Assembly (NCBI GenBank): GCA_030141605.1
Contig: JAQGDQ010000015.1
Coordinates: 558,001-622,000, forward strand
Length of the DNA: 64,000 nucleotides
From: Tubiluchus corallicola
Taxonomy: Eukaryota; Priapulida; Priapulimorpha; Priapulimorphida; Tubiluchidae
Reading direction: 5' to 3'
In this document: positions 52,601 through 61,878 of the stretch, one piece after another
Position numbering within the stretch: the stretch's first letter is position 1
How the letters are laid out: the number at the start of each line of letters is the position of its first letter
The notes under the pieces: model-generated
What the model was told of the DNA's origin: nothing
Databases searched by the model: none
What the model saw: only the letters and a program-made list of their open reading frames with translations
Position numbers and translations under genes: made by a program

Positions 52601-55600
52601 TTTTTGTTTAATTTATTCAGTTTTTATACTTCTTAATTATGAAACTGCTGATATTAAGATTTTGTCATAGTAGAATCTTCTTAAATTTCATTATGTTTAT
52701 TACTATTACTTACTTTATATCTTTTCTGTGCATTTATTTGGAACCCTTTAGAAGCTTGTGCGCCTTAATTTTGTCTCTAAACTGGTGAGAGGCTCCTGTA
52801 CTGGCCACAATAAAATCACATATTTTGCAGCACTGTTTGAACGTGGACGGATCTATATTTAACTGCTGTGAGTGCCCTGCTGTGAAGACGATGCAATTCT
52901 CTATCTAATTACAACTTTATTATTCACTTACGAGCACTTATTGCATCCATCTTCCTATCGTCACTGCAGTATATTTGTCACGAATTTATTTCTGAAGTGT
53001 GTTAATAAATGTGGGGCATGTCTAGAAAACAGTGTGTTTGTTTCAAGTCAACATGCTGCAAAAGAGTGACTATTTTTAGGCAAATACTGGAGAACTGAGT
53101 GTCTATGTTTAGGGCAGGTCCAGAATGATATACTTGCAATAAGATTTAACAGAATGTTGGTTGAGTTGTTATTAAAATGAACTACATGAACTTGACTTTA
53201 TAAATCAAACTGGCTTTCCCTTTTTGCTTTAGACAAACTTTCTATTACTCCATTAAGGGTTGCTTTTTATTGAAACATATTAAGCACTAATCTGCACACC
53301 AATAATGAAATGCTTTAAGGGCAGCTTTTGAACAGCCAAAGATAATTAGACGACTCAGACAGGATAACACTGACACAGGATAGCCCAGTTTAAACCTGTA
53401 ATTATGAACACAGTGAAGGTGATGGTGTACTAGAATTTTTCATATCCTGTTTTCAGGTGTGTTATCATGACACATATAGCACTTTTTTATACCTTTGTAC
53501 AAGTCCCATACAGCAGTTTAACTTGAAGTTGTTTAAACTTTGGTCATGCCACAATGCCATTTTAACATCAAACTAGAAGGAAAATTAATTATAATATTGG
53601 CCATTGAATGTCAAATTGAATTAGTAATTCCGATTCTAAATCCCGTCAAAGCTCTTTATTTTCCTCCGAGGAAACGTCAGGCAATCGAACTGCTCCGTGC
53701 AATAAAATAGCACGGATTTGTGAACAAATGGGGAATAGATGCTCACTGCTCGACTAACTGTGGCTAATTCATCGTTTTGTTTTACTGGTTGGAGAGACAA
53801 ATGACGCAGTTGTGCACTCGAGAACTGTTAGATTAAGCTCTTAAGGTACCCAGATTAAAGTTTTCTGAGTGGCTGTGTTACTACGTGACATCTTATGGCA
53901 TTAAATGGTTTTCCTTCAGTCGTTATTGCCATCAGATAACATCAGATATATTGCAGAGCTTAACATTAACAAGCCGTAAGCGGTTTGTGCTGTTCTATAA
54001 TTTAAATTTATGCTCTAGCTCAACCGCCAATCTTATGAATAACAAGCATTGTAAAAGGGGGCAGATTGCCAACTGGTCACTGGTAGAGTTGGCTGTTGTA
54101 TAGGCTTGTAAATTTGATAGTTTGCTTACTTTCTCTTCTTTTTTCTGATTATTAGTTTTATAGAGATTGTCAAATATTCATAAATAGACATTACTTTTTT
54201 CTAATGGTAACTTCTAAGGCTTTGACGCAGAAGTAGGATGCTTTTTGAGAAGGTTACTAAATCAACAGGTTGAATCTAATACAAAGGCTGGCATCTAAGC
54301 CCTGCCTACCAGGCCCATTCTCACAAACTTTTGTTTGCTGATAGCAGCTACAATGTAATATTTATAGACAAACCAAAAAAATATGAAGAATACATGTACA
54401 CTTATTAGCTTTGCTAATTGTTCCAGAAAATGTGTCAATGTTATATACTTGCCTGACTACAAGAAATTGTTAAGCAAATCATTGCAAAAAAGTATATATT
54501 TATTTCACTCAGAATATGTGCATTATATTACATGTGAGAATATGGATTTAAATAACATAAGTTACTCCAGTTAAATTTTGTGAAATGCTTCAGCTTATGT
54601 TCTCTTTGATCCAGTGGCATGTTTGTTTAGGTTTTCTTTAGCTTGGAGAAACTTATAATAAATCTTACTCTTTCTAACCTTCCTGTCGCTATACATTTAC
54701 ATCAAGTATCCCAAGCACAACATTACACTCTCATAATGTCTTTGTTTTATCGCTGAATAAATTTTACTTACAGAAATTTGTATGGATGGAAAAAATACAA
54801 ATAATACTAATAATGTGCACTTGACTTTGATTCTCGCAGTATTTTTCAGTACATTCTCCAGGTATATTCGTGAGTAGCTTTAGTCGGCTCGCTAGCTGAG
54901 AAAATAAAAGAAGCACTTGATTTACATTGCGAGGTGGATGCCTGTTGACTTATTGACATTTTCTGATCCAGATTCCTGGTCAAAATGGAAAACCTCAACC
55001 CACGTTCGTTGCTTATTTATCAAAGTGTGGCAGCAACTCAGTGTCAATGCTATCTCCAAACTCCAAATTTTTTTAGTACAATTAAGTTAGATTACTAAAT
55101 AACCTAATCAAGTGATTTAAGACAAAATGAATCCCTCCATTTATCTATGACTTCATTTGGCAGGGCTCCGTACACCAAGTACTTAATTTTTAAGGCATTA
55201 CTTCCATTGTCATTAAATTACAGTTAAACAATTAAAATACTTGATTCATACCAGTTCAACTTAAACCTGTCTGATTTTGTTGACTAAATGACCAAGCAGT
55301 AAGTTGTGTGTTTGAGTCAAGTATTTCAAGAATTAGAACTAAATTTTACCATGTTTGAAAATTGCCATAGAAAAAGATTAAAACATATTCACAATCATAC
55401 TTATAATTAGTTGTCTAAAATTCAGTACAACAACAATTACGATTTGCTTGAAGGCAATTCTTGCCAAATCTACTGTCCAGAAATGAGTTTATATCTAGCA
55501 AATAACTTGAAATAGTTTGTGCATCATCAATAATCCGTTTTTATTCAGTAGTTTATGGCCTTAGGTAAGTCTTCTTTTTTTATAGAATATTTCTCTGGAT

Positions 55601-55923
55601 TTTTACATCGATATACATGCTCATTCAACTCTGCTCAATGTATTCATGTTTGGAAATGTGTTCGAGGATGGACCCAGGCATGATAGGCAGTCAGTGTTTC
55701 CACGCATCCTCGCACTCAACGTAGAAGATTTTTCAATGATTAACACGAATTTCAATAAAGATAATCAAAAGGCTGGTACTGGCCGAAGGTGAAAACTTTG
55801 TAACTTATCTAGTGCCAGGGCCTATTGCAAGGGGGGGAAGTGGGGATACTTCCCCGGGGCCTCACCCTCTAGGGGGGCTTCTCGCCAAGGTAACATTTTT
55901 TGCTTTATGCGAACCTACCGCCT

Positions 55924-55986
<63 letters not shown>

Positions 55987-58587
55987 CCGCATGCGTGCCG
56001 TTTGCCAGTATTGACAAGTATTAAGGACTGGTCTTGAGAATAAAGCAGTTTTTCTTTCAATTGTTCTTTCCTTTAACAACTGTATAACTCCATATTTTCT
56101 CTCCGAAAATGCTTCTCTGGCATTCTAGCAGTTCAAAAATTTTACCGATGGGGCCTCACACGTCCCACTTCCCCGGGCCTCGCCTAGGCTGAAATAGGCC
56201 CTGTCTAGTGCTAATAGTTTTGTGTAATCCAAAAAATCCTTAAATACTGCATTTTAGTAGTGCTATATTTCTGTAGACTGACACGTGCTGCAATAATTGA
56301 GTTTCGCAAACCAAATGCATTAACTGTCTTGTTGCACCCAGAAGTCAGTATTGGTGATGTCGGCCAATGCTACACTCGTCTTGCAAAGTTGGGCACTTTG
56401 CTACAGAAAAAACACCACAAGAGGAAAATCGTAATGATGTTTATTTTTGCTGTAGATCATCCAGCTCTGCAAGATGAGTGTAGTATTGGCTGCTATCTGC
56501 AATACTAGATTCTTTCTTTCTCGCCTTATTCAGTACCCCCATCCCTCACTGGTTTGCACCAATCATTTGGCCACCAAACACAGAATACTGAATATCACGT
56601 GCAACTTAAATTACTTCTTCCTTGGAATTGGTTTACATACATCTTTGCACTTACGCATTCTCATTTTTAATTTTGTTAGCTACGAAATTGTTTTCTAAAA
56701 TGATGCTTATTTAAATGGTAACTGCAGCATCCTCTTTAGACATTTAACCAATATGCAGCATTTGTTGATCAGTTCCGACTAGTGAGAATTATAAAAGCAT
56801 CAGTAAAATGTTCACATATTATTGACCTTTTTAAAGGTTGTAAATGCCTAAGTTGTCTGTGTTTTATTGGAGTTTTATTAGAGTTATCTTATTAAGACTG
56901 ACAATCGAATATCCTTTGATCTTTTCAAAGGAGTTATTTGCATATAAATTGCCTTGCTGTCGATGGCGAGTTGTTGCTCATCAAAGACACACCCAAGAGA
57001 TGATGTGCCAGTGATGAAAAGGGTTGAATAAAAATTGCATTGCGATACTTTGTGTCCAGCTGGGATAATGTCTTTTGTTATGTTTTAAATGCAAAACATG
57101 AATGAATATTTCCAATGTAATTAATTAGTGCACCACTTGTTGGTCATTAACTTGATACTCGTTATTTCAGTTTGTCAGCTGTTAGGTTATCTTTTGATTA
57201 ATGCAAACTCGTTGTTTATTAATTTTGTCTTAACACCTCTTAAGACCTACTGAATTTTCCTTTATGTTTGTCAGTTTCCAGTTTGCCACTCGGCAGCAAG
57301 TTAATAAACAATTTGTTTGGTATAATGTGTCATTAAATAACATTAAATGATTTTTTTTATAAAGACCTGTTACTTATAGCTTGAAACATATATTTGGCTT
57401 CATTTGCTTTCGTTTTCTGTGCCCTGCTTCTATTTTTTGCTGATAATATCTGTTTTTTTTGTAGAACTTTAGCTAATGAATTGGGTGCAATGACAATGTG
57501 TTATACTTTGGAGGTCTCATTCTTTGGCTGGATGTCAAGCAATACTTGTGGAACCATCGTACCATACACCGCAGAAAGTTGTATCTTTTCATCATTCATG
57601 GCGTGGCTACTAGAACTTAAACTGGGGACTAGTACTTCCTTTACAACAAATAGTTTTTAAAATTGCAAAATTTGTTTCCGTTGTTTAGCTATTGTCTTTG
57701 CCTTGGTAAATGGATCTCAGGTAGCAACAGCAATAAGTAATTTGTTAGTATTTAAGGGTTCATTAAAGACATACACATACCATTCTGTAATAGGGTTCTT
57801 TAGTTTCAACCTTAGTGCTGACAGGGGGCAAGATTTATCAACTATCTTATAAACTCTTTTGTTGTAAGGTCATTCCTATGAAAGATCGCAGTGTTATGCG
57901 GTAGTTGTGAAGCCTCTTAATTTACGAATTTTCATGAAATGTTTCCTTAGAATGCTTAACAAATACTTAGGAAGTTTCTTATGAATTCTATGATAAACTG
58001 GGCGCAATTGCTTTCCGAGGCCTCGCCATTAAGAATCCTTTATTGTTTTTTAGATTTACTAAGGGTTTCACAACATTCTAAACAGTATTTGTTGTATATT
58101 TGTATAGTAGCATGTATGTAAGCTCCTAGAATAAATGTGTAGTTGTGAGGTGGAACATCCCTTTACTATTGTCTTTCTTTGAGGAATTAATTTTATTACT
58201 TTCTATTGATTAGGCTTTGGTTGTACTAGCATATTCCTTAATTCATAATTAACAGATGCTGCACTTGGAAGAAATGTCTGCAAAGGTTTCATTCAGTATT
58301 ATCGTATGCAAGGCCTGATTCCAGACAAGGCAATTCCCTACCCTGTCACTCTTCGGCCATCATTTTCTCAACCGGGGCAGCTCAACGTGCCAGTGCAGCA
58401 TACTAGCAGATCATCCAAGTCTCCACGAAGGAACTCCAGCTCCATGGTAGATGAGACAGAAGCCATTCGTATTGCTCAACGTCTACGAAAAATGAGTCTC
58501 TCAGACATGGGCCAATCTGCGGAGAGTACAAGTGTCGGTCGGCAGTCTAGACTCGCAGGAAGACAGTCTAGGGCACGTAAGTCATAG
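43602..58587 (+). CDS. AGBL4: cytosolic carboxypeptidase 6 / AGBL4-like (eleven exons)
   Basis: Exons: 43602-43632, 43975-44142, 44441-44565, 45031-45125, 49344-49554, 49961-50090, 50724-50838, 52460-52571, 55586-55788, 57465-57577, 58256-58587. They total 1635 nt, 544 aa, all phase-consistent. This M14D-type metallocarboxypeptidase family removes glutamates from polyglutamylated tubulin and other proteins in the cytosol, notably in cilia and neurons. The cytosolic CP N-terminal domain comes first (GHLIFNANFECGNLG; FNLFIRPDTC; NIVNYSKAKSLYREGQTP). The catalytic domain follows with zinc ligands His242 and Glu245 in HPGE, NPDG at 282-285, FDLNR at 298-302, third-ligand His in DIHAHS (338-343) and catalytic Glu413 in YTLEVSF. 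The C-tail is Ser/Arg-rich. The first exon and the donor of exon 10 are the least certain parts. Confidence 0.94.
43975..44142 (+). CDS. AGBL4: AGBL4-like exon 2 (acidic N-terminus, start of cytosolic CP N-domain)
   Basis: The acceptor attttcaatttttag opens a frame with an acidic run (DDEEIVEAEEQEEG), then KGHLIFNANFECG, the conserved entry to the N-terminal domain of CCP6. The donor is G then GTTTGT, with reading through into TGA just after, which supports splicing here. Confidence 0.9.
44441..44565 (+). CDS. AGBL4: AGBL4-like exon 3
   Basis: The acceptor ttctgtctttag and donor GTAAAT bound NLGKVECVTEYEFNLFIRPD, then TCNSRYRVWFYFTVSNCKRDQ-type sequence of the cytosolic CP N-domain. Ends in phase 0. 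Confidence 0.95.
45031..45125 (+). CDS. AGBL4: AGBL4-like exon 4
   Basis: The acceptor tgatattttgcag and donor TG then GTAAAT bound RVLFNIVNYSKAKSLYREGQ and TPLVYSTSRCKW, matching the family's NF/YSKxKSLYRxG segment. Confidence 0.95.
45224..45573. mobile_element. mariner-like MITE in AGBL4 intron 4
   Basis: aggggtgtcaagaaatga (45226-45243) and tcatttcttgacaccctg (45554-45571) are inverted copies matching at 17 of 18 positions. Both are flanked outside by TA (45224-45225 and 45572-45573), the expected target duplication of Tc1/mariner elements. The 346-bp element has no transposase frame, so it is non-autonomous. Confidence 0.75.
45848..46195 (+). repeat. diverged tandem repeat, period about 148 bp
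   Basis: tggtgtttct recurs at 45865 and 46013. Around it, aligned copies read gttattcacaac-tggtgtttctaattcac and gctattcgcagagc-tggtgtttctattcac, followed in both by a tgcctgagcaattttt or tttctgagcgattttt segment. A partial third copy starts near 46163 (gaggttatttgtacc). Strong divergence suggests an old repeat. Confidence 0.6.
46181..47525. repeat. 1.35 kb segment bounded by inverted repeats with cacag-A tandem arrays
   Basis: caccttttcaagc at 46181-46193 is the reverse complement of gcttgaaaaggtg at 47513-47525. Inside each arm lie several gtgcacagcaaaaaatc-type units, in one orientation on the left (to about 46300) and inverted on the right (from about 47455). This looks like a composite repeat or transposon relic. 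Nothing coding was recognised between the arms. Confidence 0.55.
49344..49554 (+). CDS. AGBL4: AGBL4-like exon 5
   Basis: The acceptor aatattttatag and donor GTAAGT bound QRIPTTQVYYYRCSSRKNYI, then MSLAFVFDVEETYSFAYCYP and YTYTQLQDYLDNLEEQDLPY. The FAYCYPYTYTQLQ signature is diagnostic of the cytosolic carboxypeptidases just before the catalytic core. Confidence 0.96.
49961..50090 (+). CDS. AGBL4: AGBL4-like exon 6 (zinc-binding HPGE)
   Basis: The acceptor atcttgtatttag and donor G then GTAACG bound QQRRLDLLTITHPDNLREGV and VAFITARVHPGETPASFICH. His242 and Glu245 of HPGE are the first two zinc ligands of the M14 fold. Confidence 0.96.
50724..50838 (+). CDS. AGBL4: AGBL4-like exon 7 (NPDG motif)
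   Basis: The acceptor catttttgcctag and donor AG then GTAATG bound FMEFLVSQHTLAKALRKYIV and FMVVPMLNPDGVYLGNY. The PMLNPDGV motif is a hallmark of the family. Confidence 0.96.
51121..51907. mobile_element. pogo/Tigger-like non-autonomous DNA transposon in AGBL4 intron 7
   Basis: Inverted ends of 26 bp (51123-51148 and 51880-51905) begin cagtagtcgc and end gactcac when read inward; they differ at only two positions. TA target duplications flank both (51121-51122, 51906-51907). The motif ttaatagactca and variants recur near both ends (about 51136, 51151, 51166, 51230, 51253 and on the right side), as transposase-binding subterminal repeats often do. The CAGTAGTC start resembles pogo/Tigger elements. 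An open frame at 51450-51701 holds RQPTLKEFL, reminiscent of the C-terminal PCNA-binding motif of pogo transposases, but no DDE domain remains. Confidence 0.8.
52460..52571 (+). CDS. AGBL4: AGBL4-like exon 8
   Basis: The acceptor ctttttcttgcag and donor GTAATA bound CSLMGFDLNRQWSDPSPWAH, then PSVHSVKNYLKNLDQDE. FDLNR-W is the substrate-binding segment conserved in CCP enzymes. Confidence 0.96.
52572..55585 (+). other. AGBL4 intron 8, 3.0 kb
   Basis: No exon or clear mobile element recognised. Ordinary AT-rich intronic sequence; a few 60-70-codon open frames have no protein features. Confidence 0.7.
55586..55788 (+). CDS. AGBL4: AGBL4-like exon 9 (third zinc ligand)
   Basis: The acceptor cttctttttttatag and donor AG then GTGAAA bound NISLDFYIDIHAHSTLLNVF, MFGNVFEDGP and on to NKDNQKAGTGRR. 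DIHAHS supplies the third zinc-binding His. The position after the Asn that precedes FMFGN is Val here, where I recall Gly in vertebrate CCP6 (NGFMYGN). Confidence 0.96.
55808..56211. mobile_element. hAT-type MITE with 8-bp target duplication in AGBL4 intron 9
   Basis: The 388-bp element (55816-56203) has perfect 11-bp inverted ends: cagggcctatt (55816-55826) and aataggccctg (56193-56203). An exact 8-bp direct duplication, tctagtgc, flanks it at 55808-55815 and 56204-56211. An 8-bp duplication with a CAGGG start is the hallmark of hAT elements. Subterminal parts are GC-rich with mirrored ggggaagtggg / cccacttcccc and ggggcctcac blocks. The centre is a (C)n(CT)26 tract. No transposase; non-autonomous. 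It starts only 19 bases after the exon 9 edge when counted to the duplication. Confidence 0.92.
55933..55984. repeat. (CT)26 microsatellite inside the hAT MITE
   Basis: An uninterrupted CT dinucleotide run of 52 bases preceded by a short C run. Likely highly length-variable. Confidence 0.95.
57465..57577 (+). CDS. AGBL4: AGBL4-like exon 10 (catalytic Glu)
   Basis: The acceptor tatctgttttttttgtag precedes TLANELGAMTMCYTLEVSFF and GWMSSNTCGTIVPYTAE. YTLEVSF carries the catalytic Glu413. The chosen donor, A then GTTGTA at 57578, is weak, but the join to exon 11 gives PYTAENAALGRNV, which fits the family's PYT-x-LGRNV pattern. Without splicing, the frame runs on for about 27 residues to a stop at 57658-57660. 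Confidence 0.88.
58256..58587 (+). CDS. AGBL4: AGBL4-like exon 11 (C-terminal tail and stop)
   Basis: The acceptor ttcataattaacag precedes AALGRNVCKGFIQYYRMQGL, the end of the catalytic fold, then a Pro/Ser/Arg-rich tail (SSKSPRRNSSSMVDETEAIR; GRQSRLAGRQSRARKS) ending TAG. An AATAAA lies at 58624-58629, 37 bases after the stop. A consensus donor (CAC then GTAAGT) sits two codons before the stop, so a longer isoform is possible. Confidence 0.9.
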
Positions 58588-61434
58588 CTTTTGATCTCAG
58601 GTAAGCATTTTATTAAAATATACAATAAACACGTGCCCAAGCATGGCATATATTGCCTGAATATATTTTTTGTCTGACTATGTGATAAAATGCAGTTTGA
58701 TTTTCTTTGAGTACAACAAAAGGTTTCTTGATTTTTAAAGTGCTGTGATAAAATTTGCCTTAAGTAATTAATCTCAAAATTCGTCAACTTCTACATTCTT
58801 GTTGAAGTCTCTTTTGTTATTTATGACTATAAAGTCCGTCCATTCATTTCTTTTTTATGGTTTTTATCTGTGATATATTGTAACTTGCTGATTATTAGTT
58901 TTTACCATCATTACAATCATTTAGTTTGTTTAACATATTATGCTGTTTGTGCTATTCTCAAGGTCACCTGTGTAGCTAGAATTGTACACTGTTGCTTTTG
59001 TGTGTACATAATCCATTTTTGGTTAGTTAATAAAATTACCCCTTTTGTGCTAATGAAGTAATTATCTAGTCATAGTGTCCAACATATTGGATCATTTATA
59101 AGCTTATATTGCTTACGTCTTTACAATCATGTGTTATTTGAAATTACTAATAGGTTACATTAGTCTGATTATGCTTTTAAGAACAGTGTTGTGAATTTGT
59201 GCATCTAAAGAATTGCAGCAGTGAAAATAGGCCTACCCTGTTGTACTCACACATCATGCAACTGAAGCAAATAATAATGTTCAAAATATGTATTTTGACC
59301 TTGTATTTAATGCATTCTTTTGAATAGTATGTTATAAGTAAGATAAGATCATGTAAAGTTCCTAAATCAGATAGAAGCAATTATGCACAATGTTACATAA
59401 ATAGTGCACACCAAGTTTATCTTCGTCTACAAAATTTATATTAAACTGGTTAGTTTTAATATGACTAATAAAAATCATTAGAATGATTGTAATTGTCATT
59501 ATCATTTTTATTGTTAAAATTGTATCGAACATAGTTTCTTGTAAAAAGTTTTGCGTTTATAACGAACATTTACGGCTATAGGCAAGCAAAAGCCACTAAT
59601 TGCCAATTGACAGCTAACTCCCAAGTCTCAAACACAGCACGTCACTGATGCAATAAAATAACTGGCAAGAAAAACGAATGCAATGTGAACCATACTTGCA
59701 ATCTATGATTTCAGTTGCCTTTGATCTAGTCCAGTAATTGTGAGCTCCTACAGCAGCAGGAGTAAAGTCATTGTAGTAAGTTCCTGCAAATCTTTTCCAG
59801 CAACTCCTGAACAGTCATGTTTACTTCAATAGTGATTCTGATTAGGTCAAAGGTACATGGCTAATGGAAGTTGGGTGTCAAAGCCACGCTATATGCATTC
59901 TGATGAAGTCCTGGCTTTGTGAGAAGCTTCATCAAAAACTCTTGGCTTCTTGATTTGCAGGTTTGAGAAAATGCATCTGCTCCTATTATAGGAAGTTGCT
60001 CGAGGAATTCACAAATAGGTTGTGTGTATTGTCCGGGGAAATTCAATCAGGGATGAACAGAAAATGTCTAAGCGTGAGCTTTCTGATACATAGAATACTC
60101 TCTAATTACAGTGTTTGTATTATTATCACCGGAAAGGTTTATGACATGTTTTTTATGATTCAAACAGTCACTTTACTAACACATTTTTACTTGCATCTAA
60201 ACAGAAATTCAGTTGACGTTTTATAACAAGACGATTAGAACTGTAAGTTGGACTGAATAATAGATGTATGCTACCATGATTGTGACACATTTTTGCTTAG
60301 CTGCATTTATTGAAATGACTCATTATAGTGGATCATAGCAGGAATTGAATCACAGCAAGAGATTGGGAAAATTTAGGGTATTAGACTTGGCTGATTAAAA
60401 TAGTGATTGCAAATAATCACTAAAACTTTATGTTCAAGGATACAGGAGTTCCTCTACAGATTGATATTTTAAGCACACTATGTAAATTGTAGTGAACTTT
60501 TATTCACAGTTAAAAAATGCCTCAACGAGTTGCTTCAATTCAGATGTTGCCTATCCTTTGTCATGCTTACCCTTCCTTGTAGTGCTAGTGTCTTGGGTTA
60601 GTCACAATAAATTTTTCTTGTGTCTTTGATAATCTGAGATCTTTGGTTAACCAAAATAAGTAGTATAAAAAGTTAACGTATTAGATGGTTTCCTGAAAAA
60701 TAAATTGAAGTGTGATAAGTTGAGACATGTAACAATCATTCTGCAATTGAACATTGACAGTCTCATAGTGGTGAGCCAATCAGCAAAACACTAAATTCAA
60801 AACTATTTTAGTAAAAGCAATTGCACGCAACAGCAGTAAACTAGACTATAAACTAAGCTACTAAACTTATGATCAGACTAAGCGTCTCCAGCTTTGCCAT
60901 AAAAACACAAAACGTTTGTAAAACTAAAGCAGTCGTAAACCAGGCTGCTTGATTGGCTTACACTATATGAGCAAAACAACCGCTGAGAAGCTCTGATAAA
61001 GGTAATTGCACATGGTAGACTGCACCTGCCTTCTGTTCCATACTGCTTTCCTGAGCAGGTGAATATCAGAGAAATAGTGAGTCTTGCCATTCTTATCACA
61101 TGGGAAACCAGGTTTGCTCATTTTACCCATTACATAACCAAGAGACTGTGTCTCGTGACCTTGGCAGCAAATACTTTGATCCATAAGAAAAGGTGAGTGA
61201 CATATGTTGCAGAAGGGAAACACAAAGTACACCTGCTGAGGCTGTAAGTGTTGTTTAAAAGTTAGTTCAATGTTTTGGTTGCAGTTTCATTTGCTTTACA
61301 ATCAGCATTTTAGCAAATGCTCGTTTTGGTGAAAGATTTGAACAGAAATATTCTGATGCCATCTTTTTTAGAATGGTAGATAATTGGTGAAATGAATTAA
61401 TAAAAACAAGCAGGTCAACATTAATCAAAAATAT
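58588..61434. other. 3 kb between the convergent AGBL4 and POLR1A ends
   Basis: No gene confirmed. Two open frames next to good splice acceptors stand out: 59961-60226 on plus and 61019-61232 on minus, both listed as findings. A hairpin (tgatgaag 59901-59908 / cttcatca 59927-59934) and an AATAAA at 58624-58629 are also present. Confidence 0.5.
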
Positions 61435-61440
61435 TTTATT
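61435..61440 (-). terminator. candidate polyadenylation signal of POLR1A
   Basis: tttatt on plus is AATAAA on minus, about 340 bases after the POLR1A stop codon. A plausible 3' end; cleavage site not determined. Confidence 0.45.
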
Positions 61441-61777
61441 TAAAACATAACAACAAAAACATACGTTTGAGAAAACTTAAATCGACATGTTAATTTCCTC
61501 AAAGCAGTAGAACAGCAACTCTGTCCTTTTCATATGCATTCATTATACAGAAAATTATTATCACTGATTATTAGTCTTTTTTTAAAAAATTACAGTTCAA
61601 AAACTCATCATACGTAAGATTCGTAGTTGCTGACTAATTTTGCAACGTAAGTAACTACATTACAGATTGGCATGCATCATATCATACATAGCAAACTTGA
61701 TAAGGTTAAGTTTACAGTGTAACTGCATATTATCACAGCCAAACGTGATTGCTTTCATTATGGTTAATAAAACCAAA

Positions 61778-61878
61778 TTAAATTAATGGTTGCATAAGAT
61801 CAATGCATCCTGTTCCACCTTTTGTCAGGCGACCAGTTACAATCCTAGATGACGGCGACTTCAGGTCATCTGGTGCAC
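61778..61878 (-). CDS. POLR1A: POLR1A terminal coding exon
   Basis: The acceptor tctgtttttcctag precedes [20 protein letters not shown] and [12 protein letters not shown], then TAA. Matches the C-terminus of the Pol I large subunit. Confidence 0.93.
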
